DNA from: Candidatus Devosia phytovorans
GTDB taxonomy: Bacteria; Pseudomonadota; Alphaproteobacteria; Rhizobiales; Devosiaceae
DNA length: 64,000 nucleotides
Reading direction: 5' to 3'
NCBI GenBank assembly: GCA_029202405.1
Contig: CP119312.1
Location: 4,097,001 to 4,161,000 of the forward strand
The position numbers and the translations under genes were made by a program. Shown in pieces: positions 26,015 to 34,055 of the stretch. Every line of letters starts with the position of its first letter. Position 1 is the stretch's first letter. The notes under the pieces were generated by a model, which was given only the letters and a program-made list of their open reading frames with translations, was not told the origin of the DNA and ran no database searches.

Positions 26015-26427
26015 TGGCCCGAATCCTTGTCGCCGAAGACGATCCCTCCGTTCGCGCCTTTGTGGTCAGCGCCTTGACCATGAAGGGTCATGAGGTGGTG
26101 GCCGAAGAAGACGGTGGCCTTGCCGCCGAAACCGCGGACGCTGAAAACGGCCGGTTCGACCTGCTGCTCAGCGATATCAAGATGCCGATCATGGACGGGA
26201 TTGCGCTGGCGCTGCATGTTGCCGCCAAATTTCCTGAGATCACCATCGTACTGATGACCGGCTTTGCTGACCAGCGCGAGCGTGCGCATGGGTTGGACGC
26301 GCTGATCTATGACGTCATCACCAAGCCCTTCACGCTGGCCGACCTGTTGCAGAAGGTCGAGGATGCGCTCGAGGGCAAGCCAGTGGAAGTGCTGTCGCTG
26401 GCCCGGCGGGCGCAGCAACAGCCCTAG
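26014..26427 (+). CDS. cpdR: Single-domain response regulator CpdR
   Basis: 137 residues, a receiver domain with no output domain. The acidic pocket is EDD at 8-10, the phospho-acceptor D54 in SDIKMP, the Thr in LMTGFADQRERA and the Lys in ITKPF. The ADQRERAHGLD segment is characteristic of CpdR. In alphaproteobacteria unphosphorylated CpdR directs ClpXP-dependent destruction of cell-cycle proteins such as PdeA and CtrA. It is translationally coupled to the zinc-ribbon gene. Confidence 0.92.
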   Translation: MARILVAEDDPSVRAFVVSALTMKGHEVVAEEDGGLAAETADAENGRFDLLLSDIKMPIMDGIALALHVAAKFPEITIVLMTGFADQRERAHGLDALIYDVITKPFTLADLLQKVEDALEGKPVEVLSLARRAQQQP

Positions 26428-26443
26428 AGGGTCTGGATTTCTG

Positions 26444-26497
26444 GTCGCGCTTTCGGACCGGAAAACCGGTTCCCACTTTTCCTGGAAGCGCTCCTAG
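26444..26497. repeat. Dispersed intergenic palindromic element, copy 2
   Basis: Aligns with 13011-13062, sharing CGCG, AAAACCGG, CCACTTTT, CTG and an AACGCT/AGCGCT end. It lies between the convergent cpdR and lysA genes and contains the lysA stop codon. Confidence 0.6.
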
Positions 26498-27753
26498 AGC
26501 CAGTCAGGAACCGAATCCAGCGCGATCAGCTCGTCGAGGCTCTTGCGCGGGCGAATGACGTGGAAGCGGTCGCCATCGACCAGAACTTCCGGGATCAGGG
26601 CGCGGGAGTTATAGGTCGAGGCCATGACGGCGCCATAGGCCCCCGCGCTCATGATGGCCAGGAGATCGCCTTCCTTGACACCGGGCATAGTACGTCCCTT
26701 GGCTAGGTAATCGCCCGTCTCGCAGACCGGGCCGACGATGTCAGCCGTGATCGGCGCGAGGTTGGAGTGATTGACCGGCACGACGTCGTGGTGCGCTTCG
26801 TAGAGCGTGGGGCGGATCAGGTCGTTCATGGCCGCGTCGACGATGACGAAGTTTGACGCGCCTTCCTTCACATATTCGACCTTGGTGACCATGATGCCGG
26901 CATTGCCGACCAGCAGGCGCCCCGGTTCGATCACCAGCGAACAGCCGAGCTGGCCGATCTTGTCGCGGACGACCGCGGCATAGGCCTCGGGGGCGGGCGG
27001 GGCTTCCTGGTCATGATGGTAGGGAATGCCGAGACCGCCGCCGACATCGACGTGATGGATGGTATGGCCGTCGGCGCGCAGGGCCGTCACCAGTTCGGCG
27101 AGCAGGCCGAAGGCGGCACCAAAGGGTTCGAGATCGGTCAGCTGGCTGCCGATATGCATGTCGACGCCAACGGCCTCAACATTGGGCAGGGCGGCAATGC
27201 GGCGATAGACCTCGCGGGCGCGCTGATAGGGAATGCCGAACTTGTTCTCGGCCTTGCCGGTGGAAATCTTGGCATGAGTGCGGGCATCGACGTCGGGATT
27301 GATGCGGACGGAGACCTTCGCGGTCAGGCCCATGTCGGCAGCGATCATGGACAGGCGTTCGAGCTCAGGCTCGCTCTCGACGTTGAAGCACTTGATGCCG
27401 GCTTCAAGGCCGCGGCGCATTTCGGCGACGGTCTTGGCCACGCCGGAGAAGACGATCATCTCCGGCTTGATGCCCGCGGCCAGCGCCCGCTCCAGTTCGC
27501 CTAGCGAGACGACGTCGGCACCAGCGCCTTCAGACGCCATTAGCTTGAGCACGGCCTGGTTGGAATTGGCCTTCATGGCATAAGCGAGCAGCGTCGGAAT
27601 GCCCTCGAAGGCGGCCTTCACCACGCGCACATGCCGGCGCAGGGTGGCGCTGGAATAGACATAGAAAGGCGTGCCGACCTTTGCCGCGAGGTCATTGAGA
27701 TTGACGTCCTCGGCATAAAGGGTTTCGTCGCGGTGGTGGAAATGGTGGACCAA
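26494..27753 (-). CDS. lysA: Diaminopimelate decarboxylase
   Basis: PLP enzyme making L-lysine from meso-diaminopimelate, 419 residues. The PLP lysine lies in LAYAMKANSN, the phosphate-binding loop in DVGGGLGIPY and the substrate-binding residues in EPGRLLVGNAG and GPVCETGDYL. It is convergent with cpdR. It is followed on the same strand, after a gap in the direction of argH, by no lysine-pathway partner. Confidence 0.96.
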   Translation of the reverse strand: MVHHFHHRDETLYAEDVNLNDLAAKVGTPFYVYSSATLRRHVRVVKAAFEGIPTLLAYAMKANSNQAVLKLMASEGAGADVVSLGELERALAAGIKPEMIVFSGVAKTVAEMRRGLEAGIKCFNVESEPELERLSMIAADMGLTAKVSVRINPDVDARTHAKISTGKAENKFGIPYQRAREVYRRIAALPNVEAVGVDMHIGSQLTDLEPFGAAFGLLAELVTALRADGHTIHHVDVGGGLGIPYHHDQEAPPAPEAYAAVVRDKIGQLGCSLVIEPGRLLVGNAGIMVTKVEYVKEGASNFVIVDAAMNDLIRPTLYEAHHDVVPVNHSNLAPITADIVGPVCETGDYLAKGRTMPGVKEGDLLAIMSAGAYGAVMASTYNSRALIPEVLVDGDRFHVIRPRKSLDELIALDSVPDWL

Positions 27754-27817
27754 GGCCGGTGCTCCGTCGGGATTGTTTCAGGCTCTAAGCCAAAGCCCTG
27801 AAAAACGAAAGCAAGAC

Positions 27818-28537
27818 TTACCGATCAGCCTCATAAGCGGCTTCGATCCGTTCTGCGACCAGGGACTGCAATTGCCAGAGATGGGGATCGTGAATGCCCA
27901 TGCATTCGAGATGGGCCACGGTGGCAAAGAGATATTCTGCCATCGAGCCACGCGAGCCGACGGCACGCGAAAGGACATCGGCGATTTCGTCCATCGAGAG
28001 GCCTGAGACATAACGGCCCGAGTTGCGGTCGATGCAGAAGGTGATGGCGCGGATGACGTGCTCGCCGGATTTGACATTGACCCAGCGGGGCGGGAAGGCC
28101 GAGGGCAGCCAGCCCATTTCGCGTTCCAGAAGCTTGACCAGGTTTTCGTCGACCTGCCCGGGCGGCAGGCGGTAGAGCACGCCATTGCAGGCGCCGCCGC
28201 GATCGAGCGCCAGCATCAGGCCGGGGTTTTCGTCCGAGCCGCGCCAGCGATTGTTCCAGCCAAGGCAGAAGGCCCGGTGCCAGCCGCGCACAAGGCCCGT
28301 GCGCATTTCGACGAAGTCGCAGGCCGGCTTCCAGATCAGCGAGCCATAGGCAAAGATCCAGACCTCGTCATGATCGCGGTCGGGACCGAGCAAGGTTTCG
28401 ATGGTGTTGGCATGATCGTCCGCGGTTGCTGCCCGCATCCCTTCGGGCGGCGGCGGCATGTCTTCGGATGCATCCTCGGGAACCAGATAGCCAACATGAC
28501 GCTCGGTGAGACGCATCTGTCGTTGTCGGCCAGCCAT
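27818..28537 (-). CDS. ChaC-like gamma-glutamylcyclotransferase (copy 2)
   Basis: 239 residues. The domain begins near residue 60 with an intact FAYGSLIWKP loop. A hydrophilic N-terminal extension of about 55 residues precedes it, and the candidate catalytic Glu is in LLEREMGW. It shares GSRGSMAEYL and YLWxLQSLVA-like blocks with copy 3, pointing to a tandem duplication. ATG 28537 is preferred to a TTG at 28543; the ribosome site is weak. Confidence 0.86.
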   Translation of the reverse strand: MAGRQRQMRLTERHVGYLVPEDASEDMPPPPEGMRAATADDHANTIETLLGPDRDHDEVWIFAYGSLIWKPACDFVEMRTGLVRGWHRAFCLGWNNRWRGSDENPGLMLALDRGGACNGVLYRLPPGQVDENLVKLLEREMGWLPSAFPPRWVNVKSGEHVIRAITFCIDRNSGRYVSGLSMDEIADVLSRAVGSRGSMAEYLFATVAHLECMGIHDPHLWQLQSLVAERIEAAYEADR

Positions 28538-28590
28538 CAGCAAGGGTCCAAATCAGTGAGCTCTTCTCACAACCTATGCTTCAGGCAAGC

Positions 28591-29310
28591 TTATTCAACC
28601 CCGCGATCGCCGTGCATGGCTTCAATGCGATCGGCAACCAGGCTTTGGAGTGTCCAGAGATAGGTGTCGTGGATACCCAGCGCTTCGAGCTGTTCGACCG
28701 TGGCGCGCAGATATTCCGCCATCGATCCGCGAAAGCCGCAGGCAGTGGCAAGGATGTCTGCCGTTTCCTCGGGCCCGAGGGCACCGATGTAGCGACTGCT
28801 CCTGCGGTTCATCGGAAAGGCCAGGGCCGAAACGGGACCTTGTTCGGTGCGCACCTTGATCCATCGCGGTGGGAAGGCGGTGGGGACCATGCTCATCTCG
28901 CGGCGAATGAGAATATCGAGCTCGGCGCGCAGTGTTTCATCGGGCAAGCGATGCACCACACCCCTGCAATGGCCGCCCCGGTCCATCGCCATCATCAGGC
29001 CTGGTGTCTCCCGGCTGCCGCGAAAGCGATAGTCCCAGCCCAGCGTGAAGGAACGGTGCCAGCCGGCAGCGGTGCCGGTGCGCTGTTCGACAACCTGATA
29101 AGGCGGATTCCAGATCAACGAACCCGAAGCAAAGACCCAGAACTGCTCCGACGTCGGGGCCGTATCGAGAATGCGATCGACCTCGGCGGCATAGTCGGCA
29201 TCATCGGCCGGGCGATAGCCCTCGATCAGCACCGGGCCGGGGTCAGCTATGTCGCGGTGGACGCGCGCGACATGGTCATGTGTCAGGCGGGCAATTCGCG
29301 GCGTGGTCAT
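28591..29310 (-). CDS. ChaC-like gamma-glutamylcyclotransferase (copy 3), variant substrate loop
   Basis: 239 residues, paralogous over its length to copy 2, which lies 53 bases downstream. The substrate loop reads FASGSLIWNP: Ser62 replaces the tyrosine of the family YGSL motif. The candidate catalytic Glu in LIRREMSM is kept. The tyrosine loss may alter or remove activity. GFRGSMAEYLRATVEQLE and the YLWTLQSLVADRIEA tail match copy 2 closely. Confidence 0.84.
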   Translation of the reverse strand: MTTPRIARLTHDHVARVHRDIADPGPVLIEGYRPADDADYAAEVDRILDTAPTSEQFWVFASGSLIWNPPYQVVEQRTGTAAGWHRSFTLGWDYRFRGSRETPGLMMAMDRGGHCRGVVHRLPDETLRAELDILIRREMSMVPTAFPPRWIKVRTEQGPVSALAFPMNRRSSRYIGALGPEETADILATACGFRGSMAEYLRATVEQLEALGIHDTYLWTLQSLVADRIEAMHGDRGVE

Positions 29311-29367
29311 CCTGCCACCTCGGCTGCTTGCGGCCAGCTCCTATCAAGTGGACCGACCGCCTCAGCT

Positions 29368-30816
29368 CTATTCTACGCCACCATCGCTATGGCCGCCCGA
29401 CTTTTTCTTGCCCAGTGGCTTGGGCTCGTGTGGCTGGCCGGTCAATTCGGTCTTCCAGCGCGCCGCCTGAATGAGAACATTGGCCGGGGCCGTGCCGCCA
29501 TAGCTCTTGCGGGCCGCGACCGAGGCCTCGACCGTGAGCACCTTATGGATGCGGCTGTCGATGCGCTGGTCGACAAATTTGAAGTCTTCGATGGTCAGCC
29601 CTTCGAGGCCGCAGTTTTTCTGCTCGGCCAGGGCCACAATCTGCCCGGTGATGTGATGGGCATCGCGGAAGGGGATGTTGAGCTCGCGCACCAGCCAGTC
29701 GGCGATGTCGGTGGCGGTGGAGAAGCCGGCGGCAGCTGAAACGCGCATACGCTCGTGATTGGCCTTCATGTCGCCGACCATGCCGGTCATGGCAGCCAGC
29801 GAGAGCGACAGCGAATCCAGCGCGTCGAAGGCGACTTCCTTGTCTTCCTGCATGTCCTTGGAATAGGCGAGAGGCAGGCCCTTCATGACGACCAGCAGAC
29901 TGGTCAGCGCGCCGAGAATGCGGCCGATCTTGGCGCGGACCAGTTCGGCGGCATCGGGATTGCGCTTCTGCGGCATGATGGAACTGCCGGTAGTAAACTT
30001 GTCGGAGAGACGCACGAAGGCGAACTGGGCCGAGGACCAGATCACCATTTCCTCGGCGAAGCGGGAAAGATGCATGGCGCAGATCGAGGCGGCGGCGAGG
30101 GTTTCGAGGATGAAGTCGCGGTCGGAGACGGCGTCGAGCGAATTGGCGGTCGGGCGGTCGAAGCCGAGCTTTCCGGCCGTCATGTGACGGTCGATCGGAT
30201 AGGGCGTGCCAGCCAGGGCGGCCGAGCCGAGCGGGCTTTCGTTGAGGCGCTTGCGCGCATCGAGCAGGCGGCCGCCGTCGCGACCGAGCATTTCGACATA
30301 GGCCAGCAGATGGTGGCCAAAGGTCACCGGTTGAGCGCTCTGCAGGTGGGTGAAGCCGGGCATGATGGTCTCGGCCTCTTCCTCGGCTTTGGTCACCAGG
30401 GCGAGCTGCAGGGTCTGCACCTGGATGACTAGGGTGTCGATGGTGTCTCGCACATAAAGCTTGAAGTCGGTGGCGATCTGGTCGTTGCGCGAGCGCGCCG
30501 TGTGCAGGCGCCCGGCGGCATCGCCGATCTTTTCGCGCAGGCGCGACTCGACATTCATATGGATGTCTTCAAGGGCCCGCGAGAACGTGAAACTGCCGCC
30601 CTCGATTTCGGCGAGAACCTCGTTTAGACCGGCAATGATGCTGTCGCGGTCGTCCTTCGTCAGAATGCCCGTTTCGGCGAGCATTGTGGCATGGGCGATC
30701 GAGCCGGCAATATCCTGGCGGAACAGGCGCTGATCAAAACCGATCGAGGCGTTGATTTCTTCCATGATGGCGTCGGGGCCGGTGGCAAACCGTCCACCCC
30801 ACATCTTGTTGCTCAT
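29368..30816 (-). CDS. argH: Argininosuccinate lyase
   Basis: Last enzyme of arginine synthesis, splitting argininosuccinate to arginine and fumarate, 482 residues. The superfamily signature GSSIMPQKRNPDAAE is intact, with TARSRNDQIATD and GFTHLQSAQPV. The final 15 residues are a Lys/Gly-rich tail. It is divergent from the thioredoxin gene with only 14 bases between the start codons, so the two promoters must overlap the coding regions. Confidence 0.96.
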   Translation of the reverse strand: MSNKMWGGRFATGPDAIMEEINASIGFDQRLFRQDIAGSIAHATMLAETGILTKDDRDSIIAGLNEVLAEIEGGSFTFSRALEDIHMNVESRLREKIGDAAGRLHTARSRNDQIATDFKLYVRDTIDTLVIQVQTLQLALVTKAEEEAETIMPGFTHLQSAQPVTFGHHLLAYVEMLGRDGGRLLDARKRLNESPLGSAALAGTPYPIDRHMTAGKLGFDRPTANSLDAVSDRDFILETLAAASICAMHLSRFAEEMVIWSSAQFAFVRLSDKFTTGSSIMPQKRNPDAAELVRAKIGRILGALTSLLVVMKGLPLAYSKDMQEDKEVAFDALDSLSLSLAAMTGMVGDMKANHERMRVSAAAGFSTATDIADWLVRELNIPFRDAHHITGQIVALAEQKNCGLEGLTIEDFKFVDQRIDSRIHKVLTVEASVAARKSYGGTAPANVLIQAARWKTELTGQPHEPKPLGKKKSGGHSDGGVE

Positions 30817-30830
30817 TTCCGGAGACCTCT

Positions 30831-31493
30831 ATGACCGATATGCAAGCGCCCCGCCCCGGAGCAACGAGCCGGGTCCGGCTGTGGATCATCCTGGGCTTAG
30901 TGGGATTGGCGGTAGCTATAGCGGCGTGGGTCTATGTCGGCAATGGTGCCCAGGCGAAGGAATGCCCGGTGCAGGCCGATGATGCGGCAGCGATCGACGC
31001 GGCGGCGGTGGGCGAACTTGCAGCCCTCAATGGGACGGGCGAGGGACGCGGCTATGCGACGATGGCGTTCAAGGATGCCAGCGGTACGGAGATGACGATC
31101 GGCGACTTCAAAGGGAAGGCGCTGCTAGTCAACTTCTGGGCCAGCTGGTGCGTGCCGTGCCGCGAGGAGATGCCGGCACTCGATGCGCTGGCGACCAAAT
31201 ACAATTCCGATGCCTTCATGGTGTTGCCCATCAATCTTGATATCGGCGCCAATGGGCTGGAAAAGGCAGAGGGTTTTCTCGAAGAAAACCAGTTCGCCAA
31301 CCTGCCGCTCTATGCTGACAATACATTCTCGGCTTTCGAACGGCTGAAGCAGGAAGCCGTTGCTATTGGCTTGCCGGCAACGCTAGTGCTGGATGAGAAT
31401 GGCTGCGAGCTGGGCGTGCTGCAGGGACCGGCCGAGTGGAACACTCCGGACGGAGAAAAGGTGATCGAGACGCTGATCGGTCTGGGGGCCTAG
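30831..31493 (+). CDS. tlpA: TlpA-like membrane-anchored thioredoxin
   Basis: 220 residues with an N-terminal signal anchor (about 18-38) and a periplasmic thioredoxin fold. The active site is WCVPC, with cysteines at 107 and 110, preceded by LLVNFWAS. The cis-proline is in GLPATLVLD. TlpA-type proteins reduce disulfides, for example for cytochrome oxidase copper sites. The argH-tlpA divergent pair is a familiar order in Hyphomicrobiales (recalled). Confidence 0.9.
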   Translation: MTDMQAPRPGATSRVRLWIILGLVGLAVAIAAWVYVGNGAQAKECPVQADDAAAIDAAAVGELAALNGTGEGRGYATMAFKDASGTEMTIGDFKGKALLVNFWASWCVPCREEMPALDALATKYNSDAFMVLPINLDIGANGLEKAEGFLEENQFANLPLYADNTFSAFERLKQEAVAIGLPATLVLDENGCELGVLQGPAEWNTPDGEKVIETLIGLGA

Positions 31494-31708
31494 ATCAGCC
31501 GGTCGACCTGATAACCATTTTCGACGACGGGGGGCGGCGCTTCGCCGCTCGGACTGGCGTCTTCGGCTGCCGCCTGTTCCTTGTCCATCGCAAGCTTGAG
31601 TTCCGCGCGCAGGGCGGCGACCTTGCCCAGCGAAGCCTCCATTGGCGCTTCGCGGTCGGCGATACGGTTGATCATCACTGAGGGCATCGTACCAATCGCG
31701 TTGCTCAT
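31490..31708 (-). CDS. Small hypothetical protein, downstream of the YjfB-like gene
   Basis: 72 residues. A short Met/Ile-rich N-terminus precedes a helical charged middle (EASLGKVAALRAELKLAMDK) and a Ser/Pro-rich tail. No family recognised. It starts four bases after the YjfB-like gene, so the two are an operon, and its stop overlaps the convergent tlpA by four bases. A link to motility is inferred only from the neighbour and the CtrA box upstream. Confidence 0.6.
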   Translation of the reverse strand: MSNAIGTMPSVMINRIADREAPMEASLGKVAALRAELKLAMDKEQAAAEDASPSGEAPPPVVENGYQVDRLI

Positions 31709-31712
31709 GGCC

Positions 31713-31895
31713 CTATGCCTGCTTGTTGACCTGCAGACCCTGGCCTGCCGGCGCCGGCGGCATGGCCGACTGCAGCATATCGACAAGGAGCTGGCTCTGT
31801 AGCTCGTGGTTTTTCTTGAAGACGGCAATCTGGGTGCTGTTCTGCACCTGGGCCGAGTTCATCGCCATGACCTGCATGGAGAGATCGGTATTCAT
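31713..31895 (-). CDS. YjfB-like putative motility protein
   Basis: 60 residues from ATG 31895, with AAGGAGG six bases upstream. The pattern AQVQNSTQIAVFKKNHELQ followed by LLVDMLQ resembles the YjfB family, which is associated with motility genes by context. A perfect CtrA box lies about 95-110 bases upstream. Confidence 0.62.
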   Translation of the reverse strand: MNTDLSMQVMAMNSAQVQNSTQIAVFKKNHELQSQLLVDMLQSAMPPAPAGQGLQVNKQA

Positions 31896-31989
31896 CACGG
31901 ACCTCCTTCTGATAGTCCGCCTGAAACACTAGGTGCGGGATATAAACAAAGTCTTCGATGACAGCGTTAATTTGATGAGAACTGCGCGC

Positions 31990-32004
31990 TTAACACGGTG
32001 TTAA
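31990..32004. promoter_or_regulatory. Perfect CtrA box TTAA-N7-TTAA
   Basis: TTAA at 31990-31993 and 32001-32004 are exactly seven bases apart, the CtrA recognition sequence. It lies between the divergent YjfB-like gene and the diguanylate cyclase gene. A TTAA half-site lies near 31968. Confidence 0.65.
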
Positions 32005-32112
32005 TCGCGCTTTCAGCCTTTCGCGGGAGACCGATCCCGGTTCATCGCCTGCTTACGTTTCTGCCTGCACATGGGGTGCAACTCGTGGCCCCGAAGGTAG
32101 ACGCTCCAAGAC

Positions 32113-33249
32113 ATGCTGGTTCAAGACACGATTATTGCCCTCATCCACGGTGTTGGCCTGCTCGCCCTCATGGCGATTGCCTTCGGCCAAGTCGAGCGAC
32201 AACAGCATTGGGCGCGCGGCTTCCGCTCCTTCATCCATGGCCTGATCTTCGGATCAGGCGCGATTGTCGCCATGCTGGCACCGGCGCGGATCGGCGACGG
32301 CATCATCGTCGATTCCCGGGCCCTGATCGTCGCCTTTGCGGCGGCCTTCGGCGGTTGGCCGGCTGCGCTGGTCGCCGTGGCGATCAGTGCCAGCTTCCGG
32401 CTCTGGCTTGGCGGCATTGGCGCCACGCCGGGCGCAGTTGGAATCGCGGCTGCAGCTGCGTTGGGCCTAGGCTGGCGCCACTACCTGCGCCCCAAGACCC
32501 GCATCAAGCCGCGTCATCTGGTCGTTCTCGGGCTCGTCGTGTCCTGTTACCTGCTGCCAAGCATGGCCATGGGCTATTCGACGATCAGCACGGTGATCGG
32601 CATTATCGGGCCCTATATGGTTGCGGCATCAGTTTTCGCTTCGGTGCTGCTGGGCCTGTTTGTCGACCGCGAACTCAACCAGATCGAGCGCGAGCAGCAG
32701 TGGAAGATGCGCGCTTTGACCGATCCGCTGACAGCCCTGCCCAATCGCCGCGCCTTCGAACGCGGCATTGACAATCTGCGCCTGGACAAGGATCAGGCGG
32801 CGCTGCTGATCATCGATCTCGATCATTTCAAGCTGGTCAACGACACGCATGGCCATGCGGCGGGCGACTATGTGCTCCAGCAGGTGTCGTTGATCCTGCG
32901 CGCCAATATGCGCAATGGCGACCTGCTGTCGCGCCTGGGCGGCGAGGAACTGGCGGTTCTGTTGCCCGATACGGGCACAGTCGATGCCAAACTGATTGCC
33001 GAACGCCTGCGCCAGGCCATTGAAGCGCTCAATATTCACTGGGAAAACCAGACCATTTCAATCACCGCGAGCTTCGGCGTCGTGGTTGGTCTGGGCACAT
33101 TGGCCAGCGCCGAGATGTTCGCCCGGGCGGATGCGGCGCTTTATGCAGCCAAGAATACCGGACGAAATCGCGTGGTGTTTTCCGGCGAGATGCTGGCGCC
33201 CGGCGATGGCACGGCTGTCATGCCCTTGGCGCCTGGCCGCGCCGCCTAG
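32113..33249 (+). CDS. Diguanylate cyclase with 5TMR-LYT-like sensor
   Basis: 378 residues. The N-terminal 190 residues hold about five transmembrane helices with the 5TMR-LYT-like pattern SRALIVAFAAAFGGWPAALVA and RLWLGG. The C-terminal GGDEF domain has the active-site variant GGEEL at 276-280 and an RxxD product-inhibition site (RNGD, 267-270). It probably makes cyclic di-GMP, although Leu for Phe in the last motif position is less usual. A CtrA box lies about 110 bases upstream. The last four bases overlap the convergent adenosyltransferase gene. Confidence 0.87.
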   Translation: MLVQDTIIALIHGVGLLALMAIAFGQVERQQHWARGFRSFIHGLIFGSGAIVAMLAPARIGDGIIVDSRALIVAFAAAFGGWPAALVAVAISASFRLWLGGIGATPGAVGIAAAAALGLGWRHYLRPKTRIKPRHLVVLGLVVSCYLLPSMAMGYSTISTVIGIIGPYMVAASVFASVLLGLFVDRELNQIEREQQWKMRALTDPLTALPNRRAFERGIDNLRLDKDQAALLIIDLDHFKLVNDTHGHAAGDYVLQQVSLILRANMRNGDLLSRLGGEELAVLLPDTGTVDAKLIAERLRQAIEALNIHWENQTISITASFGVVVGLGTLASAEMFARADAALYAAKNTGRNRVVFSGEMLAPGDGTAVMPLAPGRAA

Positions 33250-33842
33250 TCGCCCTTGGCCACGTCGCCGTAATTGCCCGGCACCCAAAGCACATCCTTG
33301 GCACCATTGGCATTGGCTATGCGGGCCAGGACGAAAAGCAAGTCCGACAGGCGGTTGAGATAGCGGATGGCTTCCGGGTTGGTGTCGGGTTCGACCGATG
33401 CCAGTTCTACAGTGATACGCTCGGCGCGTCTTGTCACCGTGCGGGCGATATGGAGCGCGCTCGACAATGGTGTTCCCGCGGGAAGGACAAAGCTGGTCAG
33501 TGGTTCGACATCGCTGTTGAAATGGTCGATCTGCTTTTCGATGAATCCGGTCTGGACCGGGCGAAGGCGGAGGCTCGGATAGGATTGGCCCGGATCGTCG
33601 GCGCCAGGCGTCGCCAGGTCGGAACCAACATCGAAGAGATCGTTTTGCACGCGGCTCAAAATCTTGTCGATCTTGGGCATGAAAGTGGTGTGGAGGCGCG
33701 CTTGGCCGATAAAGGCATTGGCCTCGTCCACCGTACCATAGGCATCCACCCGCAGATCGAATTTGGGACGGCGCGGCCCGCGAACCAGGCCCGTCGTGCC
33801 GTCGTCGCCCGTACGGGTATAAATCTTGTTGATCTTGACCAT
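33246..33842 (-). CDS. PduO-type cob(I)alamin adenosyltransferase
   Basis: Transfers the adenosyl group of ATP to cob(I)alamin to form coenzyme B12, 198 residues. The N-terminal IYTRTGDDGTTGL is the ATP-binding motif of the family. VDAYGTVDEANAFIG and the C-terminal RYLNRLSDLLFVLAR are also typical. It lies seven bases after the small twin-transmembrane gene, in a minus-strand run headed by a LysR gene. Confidence 0.93.
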   Translation of the reverse strand: MVKINKIYTRTGDDGTTGLVRGPRRPKFDLRVDAYGTVDEANAFIGQARLHTTFMPKIDKILSRVQNDLFDVGSDLATPGADDPGQSYPSLRLRPVQTGFIEKQIDHFNSDVEPLTSFVLPAGTPLSSALHIARTVTRRAERITVELASVEPDTNPEAIRYLNRLSDLLFVLARIANANGAKDVLWVPGNYGDVAKGD

Positions 33843-33848
33843 GTTTGG

Positions 33849-34049
33849 CTATCCGCGTCCGCCGCCGAAGAAGAACAGCGCACCCATCAGCAGGAAAAGC
33901 GCAATGGCCTGGCCGATGACCCGCAGGCGCATCAGGCGCTGGCTGGTATTGCCCGGTCCGGCCTTGAGCATGTTCCAAAGCCCCATTCCCAGGATGACCA
34001 CAACGAAAAGCAGCGTGAGGGCGATGGCGATGTTGAGAAGCGTCTGCAT
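33849..34049 (-). CDS. Small twin-transmembrane protein (HIG1-like)
   Basis: 66 residues with two transmembrane helices (about 5-25 and 45-62) joined by LKAGPGNTSQRLMRLRV, which resembles the HIG1/twin-transmembrane proteins often found next to PduO-type genes in alphaproteobacteria. Function unknown. It is tightly spaced with both neighbours. Confidence 0.75.
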   Translation of the reverse strand: MQTLLNIAIALTLLFVVVILGMGLWNMLKAGPGNTSQRLMRLRVIGQAIALFLLMGALFFFGGGRG

Positions 34050-34055
34050 GAAGTC

